Assembly (NCBI RefSeq): GCF_050946405.1
Contig: NZ_JBMNUS010000001.1
Span: 558,001-622,000 of the forward strand
DNA length: 64,000 nucleotides
Direction of reading: 5' to 3'
Origin: Pseudochelatococcus sp050946405
Lineage (GTDB): Bacteria > Pseudomonadota > Alphaproteobacteria > Rhizobiales > Beijerinckiaceae
Below the pieces are notes generated by a model, which was given only the letters and a program-made list of their open reading frames with translations, had not been told where the DNA came from and searched no databases. Below, in pieces: positions 1-7,334 of the stretch. The translations under genes were made by a program, and so were the position numbers. Each line of letters begins with the position of its first letter. Positions within the stretch are counted from its first letter, which is position 1.

Positions 1-4
1 TCTC

Positions 5-1369
5 ATGAAAGCGTGCCGCCGCGCGGGTCCGTTCAATCCGTCGCGCGTTCGTGGTCGCGGCATCTGGCTGGAAGGGGACAAGGTTGTCGTCAATCTCGGC
101 GAGCCCATCGACAGCAAGCGATTCGTCTATCTGTGCTTCGAGCCGGTTCCGTTCGCCGACGCGGGAGTCTTCGACGCCCAACGCCTCTACGACCATCTCA
201 AGCTTTATAACTGGCGCTACCCACAGGACGCCGGCCTGCTGTTCGGCTGGCTCGCAATGGCACCGGTGTGCGGCGCGCTGGTCTGGCGGCTCCATGCCTT
301 CGTCTATGGCCCGGCGCGGTCAGGCAAGACCACCATCCACGCCGTCGCTTCCATGGTGCTAAGCCCGCTGGCGATTTCAGCCGATGGTCAGAGCACCGAG
401 GCCGGGATTCGCCAGACACTGGGACCGGACAGCCTGCCGATCCTGATCGACGAGTTCGAGAGCGACCAACGCGGCACGACGCTGAGCAACGTCCTGCGGC
501 TCGCCCGCAGTGCCTCGTCGGCCGACACGCCGGTGCTGCGGGGAACGCCGGAAGGGAAGGCGCTGAGCTTCAGCCTGCGCACCACCTTCCTGTTCAGCGC
601 CATCAACCCGCGCGGCATGTCGGCGGCCGACCAGTCGCGCATCTCGATGTTCGAGCTGCTCATGCACGACAACGACCGGGAGGTGGCCAAGCGCATCGCG
701 GAGGATGAAGCCTACTTCCGCACGACCGGCGCGGCGTGGTGCCGACACATGATCGCGAACGCGCACCTGATCCAGCCGGCGGCGGACGCCGTCGACAGCC
801 ATCTCGCCGGCGACAGGCGGCACCGCCAGAACATGAGCATCCTGATCGGGGCGGGCTTTGTCGCCCTCCACGGCCGGGTTCCGTCCGACGAGGAGGCGCG
901 GGCGTTGGCGACCGAGTACGAATTTGCCATCGAGCGCCACGCCCTCGAGTCCTACCGCGACGACGCGCAGGAATGCCTTGACCACCTCCTGTCCTTCATC
1001 GTGGACGACTACCCCCTCGGGCACTGGCTTGCCTGCGTGCGCGACAAGCAATTGAACGGCCGCAACGATTTTGCGGACGCCGAACGGATCGTCGCGAGTC
1101 ACGGCATGCGGGTGAACGCCGAGGGCGATGATGCCGGCTTCTACATCGCGAACGGCGCGCCGGCGATGGAGGATGTGTTTCGCAATACGCCGTGGGAGAA
1201 ACGGGCTTGGGAAAAGGCTCTCCGCAAGCTGGAAGGCGCATTCACGCCGCTAAACCCGGTTCACTTCCCGCTTATCGGCAAGAAACGAGCGGTTGGTATG
1301 CCGTTCTCGTACCTGCCGGAGAAGCCGCTTCCCTTCAATGACGGGCCGACATCACCCACACCGATTTAA
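5..1369 (+). CDS. Primase/helicase-type P-loop ATPase (probably 5'-truncated by window)
   Basis: A 454-residue protein with a clear P-loop ATPase core: Walker A GPARSGKTT at about residues 102-110 and Walker B LPILIDEFE at about 144-152, then a long alpha-helical C-terminal half. This matches the helicase part of phage/ICE primase-helicases (DUF927/D5-like superfamily 3 proteins), which unwind the origin of a mobile replicon. The frame is probably longer than shown: the first ATG lies 4 bases from the window edge and the N-terminus starts abruptly in what looks like mid-domain sequence. It is followed by a large inverted repeat and an integrase gene on the same strand, a layout typical of a replication-integration module. 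The exact family is uncertain; the ATPase assignment is firm. Confidence 0.7.
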   Translation: MKACRRAGPFNPSRVRGRGIWLEGDKVVVNLGEPIDSKRFVYLCFEPVPFADAGVFDAQRLYDHLKLYNWRYPQDAGLLFGWLAMAPVCGALVWRLHAFVYGPARSGKTTIHAVASMVLSPLAISADGQSTEAGIRQTLGPDSLPILIDEFESDQRGTTLSNVLRLARSASSADTPVLRGTPEGKALSFSLRTTFLFSAINPRGMSAADQSRISMFELLMHDNDREVAKRIAEDEAYFRTTGAAWCRHMIANAHLIQPAADAVDSHLAGDRRHRQNMSILIGAGFVALHGRVPSDEEARALATEYEFAIERHALESYRDDAQECLDHLLSFIVDDYPLGHWLACVRDKQLNGRNDFADAERIVASHGMRVNAEGDDAGFYIANGAPAMEDVFRNTPWEKRAWEKALRKLEGAFTPLNPVHFPLIGKKRAVGMPFSYLPEKPLPFNDGPTSPTPI

Positions 1370-1378
1370 CCTCGGGCA

Positions 1379-1495
1379 GGACGGACGGACGCCTGCATAG
1401 TATGGGGGAGGGAGGGGGTATATATGCCTGCCGCGCCGCTGCCGCCGGCGGCGCACCTACCCCCTCCCCCTATGTGCTGGGGCGTCCGTCCGTCC
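1379..1495. repeat. Nested 117-bp inverted repeat with G-rich arm
   Basis: The outer arms are a perfect 15-bp inverted repeat: GGACGGACGGACGCC at 1379-1393 and its complement at 1481-1495. Inside lies a second, imperfect pair: a G-rich tract TATGGGGGAGGGAGGGGGTA (about 1400-1420) facing a C-rich tract (about 1458-1474). The centre is GCC/GGC-rich. The arm contains a triple GGAC direct repeat. This could be a replication origin, a strong bidirectional terminator, or a cruciform site. It occupies much of the 419-base gap between the helicase and the integrase. Confidence 0.75.
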
Positions 1496-1598
1496 GGCGC
1501 GGATGCCTCGTCGCTGCGATTTCAACCCTCGCGGGCATGGAATCCGGCAGCCCGGAAGTCCCGTCGCGTCGGGGCTGAAATGCCAGTCAGGATATCGC

Positions 1599-1744
1599 GG
1601 TTACAGCTCTGGTTACAGATGAAGCGCCGGAATATGCGCTCGTAACAGCCTGACCATGCAGCTCTGATAGGCTGATCCATCAATCAAAACATGCCCGATA
1701 CGCGCCGATAACCTCATCGCGCTGCGGTTACTTGTGCCGGTTAC
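1599..1744 (+). repeat. Paired GGTTAC direct repeats upstream of integrase
   Basis: Four copies of GGTTAC lie in two pairs, at 1599-1604/1611-1616 and 1726-1731/1739-1744, each pair preceded by GC and spaced 12-13 bases start to start. Repeats like this beside a tyrosine integrase gene can be arm-type integrase sites or initiator-binding repeats. Nothing else recognisable was seen in 1496-1788. Confidence 0.4.
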
Positions 1745-1788
1745 GCGGGCGTGTTTTCCTGTGATTTTTACCTAATCGGATCAAGGAC

Positions 1789-3030
1789 ATGAATAAACCA
1801 TTCAACGTCAGTATCACCTCGACAACCCGCCGTCGCAAGCTGTCCGACGGCACCGTCGCAGACTATCCCCAGTGGTATTGCGAATACCGCGACCCCGCCA
1901 CCGGCAAGCGCCGCCGCACCTCCTTCAACCGGAAAAAGGACGCCGAGGCCCACCGCAACGACCTGCTCTTGAAGGTCGCCGAGGGCAGCTATGTCGATGA
2001 GCGCAGCGCCCCGACGATTTCGCAGGCCATCGACCATTGGCTCGCCACCAAGGACGGCAACGTGAAGCCCTCGACTCTCAAGGGCTACCGCGTCGTCACG
2101 AACGGCGCGATCCGGGGTCCGCTGCTCGTGGGCACCCGTCAGGAGCGGGCCGAATATACCGAGCGCAAGATCGCCCCCAAGGGCGCGCGGTTCCTGAAGA
2201 TGCTCGGCGACATCAAGTTGATCGACCTCACCACGGCGCAAATCCGCGTCTGGCACCGGACGGTCACCGAGCAGTGCGGCACCTACACGGCGAACCGGGC
2301 GAAGTCACACCTCAAGTCCATCCTCGCGCGGGCCGAGGAAGATTTCGGTATCCGCGCCCCGTCCATGCCGACCGGGCTGGCGCGGGCACGCAGCCGGCCG
2401 AAGAAGGCCATCCTGACCCCCGAGCATATTGCCAAGTTCATCGCGGCGGCGAAGCTCGATCCCGAGCACGGTATCTATTACGCCTTCCCCTTCCTCGCTG
2501 GCACCCGCCCGTCCGAGCAACTTGGCCTGCTGTGGAGCGAGGTGGACTTCGAGCGCAACGTCATCCACATCCGCCGCATTCAGGAGCGCGACGGATCGCT
2601 GACCGAGATGACCAAGACCGAGGCGGGCACGCGCGACATTCCCATGAGCGCCGCCCTGCGCGAGATGCTGCTGCAATGGCGGGTGCGCTGCCCGCGCAAC
2701 GGCAAGGAGCTGCATCGCGTGTTCCCCGGCCCCGATCGCTTGCAGGAATGGCCCAAGCCGCGCCTCGGCGGCGGCGGGCCGCTGCTCTACCAGAACTTCC
2801 GCAAGCGGTACTGGGAACCGGCCTTCAAGAACCTCGCTGTGCCGTATGTCACTCCGCATTCGGCGCGGCACTCCTTCATCTCGACCTTGCAGGCGCAGGG
2901 CATCGAGGTCGGGCTCGTCGCCCAGATCGCCGGCCACGCCAACCCGACGGTCACACTCGGCCATTACACGCAGGCCGTGCGCGACGGGGGCGCAGCCATC
3001 GAGGCGCTCGACCGCGCCTATGCGCTGTGA
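1789..3030 (+). CDS. Tyrosine recombinase / integrase
   Basis: This 413-residue protein is a phage-type tyrosine integrase. The C-terminal catalytic domain shows the full active site: Arg240 (in GTRPSEQ), His357-x-x-Arg360 (HSAR), His383 (GHANP) and nucleophile Tyr393 (GHYTQ). The N-terminal ~75 residues (RRKLSDGTVADYPQWYCEYR) fit an arm-binding or AP2-like domain, and residues ~75-190 a core-binding SAM-like domain. The ATG follows AAGGA. It would integrate the small left-hand element, of which the upstream helicase is probably part. No att core or tRNA was seen next to it. It is unrelated in sequence to the second integrase at 7335. Confidence 0.93.
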   Translation: MNKPFNVSITSTTRRRKLSDGTVADYPQWYCEYRDPATGKRRRTSFNRKKDAEAHRNDLLLKVAEGSYVDERSAPTISQAIDHWLATKDGNVKPSTLKGYRVVTNGAIRGPLLVGTRQERAEYTERKIAPKGARFLKMLGDIKLIDLTTAQIRVWHRTVTEQCGTYTANRAKSHLKSILARAEEDFGIRAPSMPTGLARARSRPKKAILTPEHIAKFIAAAKLDPEHGIYYAFPFLAGTRPSEQLGLLWSEVDFERNVIHIRRIQERDGSLTEMTKTEAGTRDIPMSAALREMLLQWRVRCPRNGKELHRVFPGPDRLQEWPKPRLGGGGPLLYQNFRKRYWEPAFKNLAVPYVTPHSARHSFISTLQAQGIEVGLVAQIAGHANPTVTLGHYTQAVRDGGAAIEALDRAYAL

Positions 3031-3048
3031 TCGTGGGGAGGTGCAACC

Positions 3049-3348
3049 ATGACCGCGATTCCCTTCACCATCGGGCGCTGGACGTTTCCGAGCAAGGCAG
3101 CGTTCATCGCCCGCTGCCGCGCCATCCTGCACGGTGGCGACATCGACACGGAAATCCGGGGCACGGACGCGGAACTGGTTGAAATGGTGTTCTGGCTGCG
3201 GGCGGACAAGCTGAAGGTGTGCGGCAGCCGGCAGGTCGTCGCCTACCACCGCAGGAAGCACCCGAGCTACCCGACGCCATGCTTCCACGCCGAACTGGAT
3301 GACGGCACCATGTTGGATTTCAGTTTCAGGAAGGTACTCCGGCCGTGA
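3049..3348 (+). CDS. DUF3223 (DCL-like) family protein
   Basis: A 99-residue protein starting 18 bases after the integrase stop, so likely cotranscribed. The start (IGRWTFPSKAAFIARCRAIL) and the end (TPCFHAELDDGTMLDFSFRKVL) match the pattern of the DUF3223/DCL family, in which an F-x-SK-x-A motif opens the domain and a CF...DG...DFS[YF]RK motif closes it. The molecular function of bacterial members is unknown to me; plant DCL is linked to rRNA processing. Small DUF3223 proteins are commonly seen on mobile elements. Family call moderately sure, role unassigned. Confidence 0.65.
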   Translation: MTAIPFTIGRWTFPSKAAFIARCRAILHGGDIDTEIRGTDAELVEMVFWLRADKLKVCGSRQVVAYHRRKHPSYPTPCFHAELDDGTMLDFSFRKVLRP

Positions 3349-3535
3349 TGGCCTACCGGCCGGCGGGCGGGGCCACCCCTCACGCGCGGCATGGCCCGTC
3401 GCTGCGCCGAGGAGTACTACGGACGGCCGCTGTGGGTGCGGCAGCTATAGCAGGCGCGGGCCAGTAGCCGTCCGTGGGCCGCGCCCGTGGCCGGACGGTA
3501 TATGGCCCTGATCGAGCAACAATAACCCCACCGCG

Positions 3536-3564
3536 CCGGGGGAAATTATTCGAGACTCCCCCGG
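3536..3564. terminator. GC stem-loop, possible bidirectional terminator
   Basis: CCGGGGG (3536-3542) pairs with CCCCCGG (3558-3564) over an AT-rich loop, followed by TTTAAA. It lies between the convergent DUF3223 gene and the lipoprotein gene. The rest of 3349-3653 holds no recognisable gene. Confidence 0.5.
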
Positions 3565-3653
3565 TTTAAATCATTCAGGTTGGCACCGGGGACCCGTTTC
3601 TGCCCTTCGATGTATTTCGGGGATGATACGTGATACGCGCCGTACCTCGCCGC

Positions 3654-4139
3654 TCAGTCCACGCAGGTGCCGACGTTGCCCGACTTCACCAACTCCTGCC
3701 ATTTCGGGCCGAGCGTCTCGCGCGCCGGGATCGCATACTGGAAGCCCGGTTCGCCATCGCGGAACATACTGATTGCGAATGCCTGATCGTGGGTGCCGGA
3801 GACAACCGGAATCCCCGGCTGATAGGTGGTGGTGCCCTGATAATAGCCGCGCTGCACGAAGCCCGTCGTCTGGTATGTTCCCGGTCCCTGCGTCACGGAG
3901 ACGTTATTCGCGCCGGCCGCGCCCACGATGATGTATCGGTCGTAGCCGGCTCGCAAGGTTTCGATGGCGGCCTGTTTCTGTGCAACCCGTGCCGCGCCCG
4001 CGCCGCCGCATACCGGCGCGGCGCTGGTCTTGATGATGGCCGTGTTGGCTGATGTCCGCACCGCGCTGGACGACGTGCAGGCGGAAACGAGACCGGCGGC
4101 GGCGAGGCAGGCAACGAGCCGGATGCCCATGCTATTCAC
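3654..4139 (-). CDS. Small secreted lipoprotein, function unknown
   Basis: A minus-strand gene of about 161 residues with a lipoprotein signal peptide: MGIRLVACLAAAGLVSAC, whose LVSAC is a lipobox with the lipidated Cys. A GTG at 4139 is preferred as start because a GGGAG Shine-Dalgarno lies about 8 bases upstream; the ATG at 4130 is the alternative, and the ATG further upstream (4181) would spoil the signal peptide. The mature part is rich in Gly, Thr and Tyr (residues ~95-125) and ends in Cys (GNVGTCVD). No enzymatic motif was seen. Probably anchored in the outer membrane. I do not recognise the family. Confidence 0.7.
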   Translation of the reverse strand: MNSMGIRLVACLAAAGLVSACTSSSAVRTSANTAIIKTSAAPVCGGAGAARVAQKQAAIETLRAGYDRYIIVGAAGANNVSVTQGPGTYQTTGFVQRGYYQGTTTYQPGIPVVSGTHDQAFAISMFRDGEPGFQYAIPARETLGPKWQELVKSGNVGTCVD

Positions 4140-4196
4140 TTCATTATCTCCCTGACAAAGCACAACAAAACACGGAATCATCGGGGTAATTACCCG

Positions 4197-4928
4197 TCAA
4201 TCATTGCCCGACGCAGCGTCGATCTGTTCCCCGCGCACGAATGAATGGTGCCACCGGCTGCACGCATCGGCTGCGGCGAGTGCAAGGCGCTCCGGGCTAT
4301 CCGGGTGGACCAGCAGGAGGAACACGACATGGGCGGTGGTGAAGGCCCACACAGAAGCGTCGGGCGGGATGGCGCGAAGCTGGGCAATTCGTGCAGTGAT
4401 GAACGGTGCGCGGTGCTGGCGGATGGGGAAGTGCTGGTAGATCAGCACCGCCTTGCCATCGGCATAGACGGCGGCGATCTCTTCCAGAAACACGTAGCGC
4501 AGGGCTGATTTCAGGCCCACGCGCGTGGACGGCACCTCAATGCCGTTGTCCGGGTCGAAGAACACGATATCGGCGGCGGCGAACCTCTCCCGGCACTCGG
4601 CCATGTAGCGGGCACGCTCATCGGGCGACTGCGGCAGCAGGTCGGAATGGAACAGCGCCCCCGGCAGCACACCGCTGGCTTCGATAACCCGCACGCTGCG
4701 CTGCTCCGGCTCCGCCGCGACGTGGGCCAGCGCGTCGAATAGCTGCGGGTCGAAATGCCGGTAGCGTTCGGGCTGCTCCAGATAGCCGAGCCTGCCGCCG
4801 TGATTACCGCCATCCGATTCCGTCAGCATCCAGCAGACGCCGAGCCGGTTCGCGCCGCCCGCCGATAGAGCCCGCAGCAGGGCGTATTTCCGATAGTCGT
4901 TGATGTCGCCGACGTATTGGTCCTTCAA
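4197..4928 (-). CDS. Conserved protein of unknown function (KDQYVGDINDYRKY type)
   Basis: A 243-residue soluble protein. It opens with MKDQYVGDINDYRKYALLRAL, a signature that I have the impression of as a widespread uncharacterised family, and has an internal FFDPDNGIEVPS motif around residues 124-135, then a predicted beta-alpha C-terminal half (YQHFPIRQHR; VWAFTTAHVVFLLLVHP). The FDPDNG loop recalls nucleotide- or metal-binding loops but no known catalytic set could be named. It is convergent with nothing and sits 15 bases upstream of the tail-to-tail boundary with the lipoprotein gene on the same strand. Function unassigned; a mobile-element accessory or defence role is possible. Confidence 0.75.
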   Translation of the reverse strand: MKDQYVGDINDYRKYALLRALSAGGANRLGVCWMLTESDGGNHGGRLGYLEQPERYRHFDPQLFDALAHVAAEPEQRSVRVIEASGVLPGALFHSDLLPQSPDERARYMAECRERFAAADIVFFDPDNGIEVPSTRVGLKSALRYVFLEEIAAVYADGKAVLIYQHFPIRQHRAPFITARIAQLRAIPPDASVWAFTTAHVVFLLLVHPDSPERLALAAADACSRWHHSFVRGEQIDAASGND

Positions 4929-5010
4929 GCCGATTCCCCACGCTATGGCCCGATTCGTGCGGCCATAACGTACATAGACCCGTGGGGTATGTCATGAACA
5001 ATCCGTTCCT

Positions 5011-5361
5011 ATGGAGCCTTTTGCAACGAATCTCAGGAAGCGCGCGGAGGAACTTGGCATCTCGAATGCCGAGGCGGCGCGGCGCGCAGGTCTGAGCGAG
5101 CGTCGGTACGGGAACTACGTCAGCGGGCGACGGGAGCCTGATCTTGCCACCTTGGTTCGGATCGCGACGGTCTTGGGAACCACGCCCAATGAGTTGCTTT
5201 CGGCACGGGCTGATGCCGTGGTTACGACACCCGAGCAGATGTTTCGAGAGCGCATTGATGCTGCAACGGCTGCGCTGCTGCCGGACGATTTGGAGCGCGT
5301 CGCAATTATAGTGGAAGCGTTGGCGACTGTTCGGGAACGAGCTGGTGGAGCGACTGCCTAA
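5011..5361 (+). CDS. XRE-family helix-turn-helix regulator
   Basis: A 116-residue protein with an N-terminal XRE/Cro HTH (residues ~6-62): LRKRAEELGISNAEAARRAG followed by the recognition segment LSERRYGNYVSGRREPDLAT. The C-terminal ~50 residues are helical and may dimerise. It is divergent from the gene at 4197-4928, so it may control that gene through the ~80-base intergenic region (4929-5010). The gene ends with TAA directly followed, in the same frame, by the tail of another HTH protein (see 5362-5487). Confidence 0.85.
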   Translation: MEPFATNLRKRAEELGISNAEAARRAGLSERRYGNYVSGRREPDLATLVRIATVLGTTPNELLSARADAVVTTPEQMFRERIDAATAALLPDDLERVAIIVEALATVRERAGGATA

Positions 5362-5487
5362 CGCCAGACGTTCGTGTCGAAGTTCGAGCTGGGCGAGAGG
5401 CGACTCGACGTAGCGGAATTTCTGGTGATCAGCCGGGCGATTGGGGTTGATCCGTATGCGGTGATGCGAGAGGCTGAAACGGTTTAA
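5362..5487 (+). pseudogene. Remnant of a second XRE HTH gene, in frame after the stop
   Basis: Translation continues in the frame of the preceding gene after its TAA: RQTFVSKFELGERRLDVAEF, then LVISRAIGVDPYAVMREAETV and a stop at 5485-5487. This is the recognition helix and C-terminal part of a typical small XRE regulator (QSxVSKxExGERRLDxxE type), without its first two helices and start codon. It is a gene fragment left by recombination. Confidence 0.7.
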
Positions 5488-5604
5488 GGTTGCCACGCAC
5501 TGGCAATTCACTGAGAACCGTGTCAGCTGATCCCCCAACATACTGCCAAGTCCCACCTGCTTGAGGAGCCAGCAGATGTGTCAAGAAGCAATAAGTCACC
5601 CGAG

Positions 5605-6858
5605 TCATTCTGCAAACGAGAAATCCTTTATATTAGACCACTTCATAAAAAACCGTAGAAACGGATCTGTAATATAAAGATAGTCGGATGACCATTCTAT
5701 CACAGGTTCGCCCTTAATTTTTTCCTTCGCAATGGATTCCATGTGTCCCAAAGCATTTGAAACTTCGTGTTTCTGCGGGATATCAACTTCCTGAAGTAGA
5801 TCTTTAAGATTGTCACGAATTTCATCATAGTGGAGCTTGGATTTAGGGCCTGTTTTCCCTACAGCCATAAGTATTGCTTGATAAATATCTAAGCTTCCAG
5901 AGCCATCTTTGAGTCGGCGAGGGTTTCTCTTCGATCTTGATTGCGGTCCCTTCGCCAGCTTCTCGAAAGTCGGAAATCCAAATTGTTTTGCAACATCCTT
6001 ATAAATATCCTCAAGTATTGCGTCTGTTGGGTCGAAATTCCTCGCGGGCTTTATCGTCTCTATAATCTCATAATGAGTACATACACGGCCACAAAATCTC
6101 TGCATCAATAAAGGACTTTGAAGTGCTTCCACGCCCATTTTCCTGCAAATTTGGTCGGGGACTGTCATACCTAATTTGGGAAATCCCTTTGCCGGAATCG
6201 ACAAAAGATCATCTATAGACCACGGTGGAATAGTGATGTGAGCATAGCGGCCTTCCATCTCTGGCTCTGCGCTAATTGTATCAAATGCTCTGTGTGGGAC
6301 AGCAATAAATACGACAGTTAAGCCATCAAATATTTCAGATTTTAGTGAGCGAACAACTTCCTGCTGAATGGCGGGGGAGAGATAGTGAAAATCATCCACC
6401 ACCAGAGTGAGTTCCGACGAGCGCATCGCAGTCAGGATCTCTTTTTTTGTAGGCGCAGGATATTTCACTGTGCTCCCAGCGGTAATTTGAGATTTTATTC
6501 CTATAATCGCTTGCCACGAAAATGTCGCGCTACCTGTAATATTCTCTGACTCCTCGGTAGGTATTCTAAGGCTCCTAACTATCGACGTCCAGAAATCATC
6601 TGGATTTTCAACTTGCCCTCCATCAACCCATATGCAATCAGCAGCGGGTATGACTTTTCTACACAGAACTGTCTTTCCTGATTTTGTTGGGCCAGTAATT
6701 GCAACAATTTTATATCCTTCCGCCAATTCCGTGCGGAATTTCTTTTCTAAGGATAAATGATTCCTGTCAACATAGGTCACGTTGGGCATTCCACCCGCGA
6801 CAAAGACAGCTTTAAGTTTCACGTTTGTAAGCCTTTTAACCGAGCACTCGTTCGCCAC
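5605..6858 (-). CDS. Lone P-loop ATPase (archaeal-ATPase/STAND-like), candidate defence gene
   Basis: A 417-residue ATPase on the minus strand, visibly more AT-rich than its neighbours. Walker A is GPTKSGKT (residues 56-63) and Walker B is LTLVVDDFHYL (151-160); the DD-F-H form fits ASCE ATPases of the NACHT/STAND/AP-ATPase type. The C-terminus has YLYITDPFLRFFMKW (about residues 395-409), like the DPFLRFW motif of archaeal-type (ARCH/DUF234) ATPases. Between them lies a winged-helix-like region (~320-385). There is no partner gene in the immediate neighbourhood, and it lies next to a tRNA integration site. These points suggest a self-contained sensor or defence ATPase brought by transfer; this is inference. 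Confidence 0.75.
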   Translation of the reverse strand: MANECSVKRLTNVKLKAVFVAGGMPNVTYVDRNHLSLEKKFRTELAEGYKIVAITGPTKSGKTVLCRKVIPAADCIWVDGGQVENPDDFWTSIVRSLRIPTEESENITGSATFSWQAIIGIKSQITAGSTVKYPAPTKKEILTAMRSSELTLVVDDFHYLSPAIQQEVVRSLKSEIFDGLTVVFIAVPHRAFDTISAEPEMEGRYAHITIPPWSIDDLLSIPAKGFPKLGMTVPDQICRKMGVEALQSPLLMQRFCGRVCTHYEIIETIKPARNFDPTDAILEDIYKDVAKQFGFPTFEKLAKGPQSRSKRNPRRLKDGSGSLDIYQAILMAVGKTGPKSKLHYDEIRDNLKDLLQEVDIPQKHEVSNALGHMESIAKEKIKGEPVIEWSSDYLYITDPFLRFFMKWSNIKDFSFAE

Positions 6859-7041
6859 TAGCTATCATAGGTGATTTGTACTCAGAGGCCGAGTCTTTCC
6901 GATCACAACGTTCAGTTGCGCTACCTGCGCGATCCCGTGCCACCACGACCCCAAACCGCCCGATCCCCGCGCCCTTGTAACCCGCGTGTAACCGCGTCCT
7001 CCGAAGCCCCATCCGCCGACCACGACTTCAACCACGCCCAA

Positions 7042-7079
7042 AACGACGAAAGCCGCGGTTTCCCGCGGCTTTCGTCGTT
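7042..7079. terminator. Perfect 17-bp stem-loop terminator below tRNA-Gly fragment
   Basis: AACGACGAAAGCCGCGG (7042-7058), loop TTTC, then the exact complement (7063-7079). It lies 10 bases beyond the CCA end of the tRNA-Gly fragment, on its downstream side, and fits the natural terminator of that tRNA gene. The rest of the gap 6859-7334 holds only this hairpin, the tRNA fragment and the integrase leader. Confidence 0.85.
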
Positions 7080-7088
7080 AAAACAATC

Positions 7089-7134
7089 TGGAGCGGGCGA
7101 AGGGATTCGAACCCTCGACCCCAACCTTGGCAAG
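7089..7134 (-). other. tRNA-Gly(GCC) 3' fragment: ICE attachment site (attL/attR)
   Basis: Read on the minus strand this is CTTGCCAAGGTTGGGGTCGA, then GGTTCGAATC in the T arm and CGCTCCA at the 3' end, i.e. the anticodon (GCC) to the CCA terminus of tRNA-Gly. The D-arm and acceptor 5' half are absent: beyond 7134 the sequence stops matching a tRNA. A tRNA 3'-end copy next to an integrase gene is the hallmark of an integrated element. The intact tRNA-Gly is expected at the other end, outside this window. Confidence 0.85.
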
Positions 7135-7334
7135 ATTGAGACGACTATACTCTACGCTATCCAAAATCTATATATCTTACTGCGATAGCTATCGAAATCA
7201 GTTTCAAGATTGCCGCTCATATCCGCTAAATACCCTTCCATTTCTCTTTTTCTGCTGACAATTTGCTGACAGAGGCCATGCCATTATGCTATTGTCAGCA
7301 AGATCGTCAATCGCAGTCTCAGAGAGGAAGCGTT

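Noticed and set aside
7263..7334. Longer N-terminus for the ICE integrase
   Set aside because: The extra 24 residues have no similarity to the DUF4102 start, and GAGAGG precedes the ATG at 7335.
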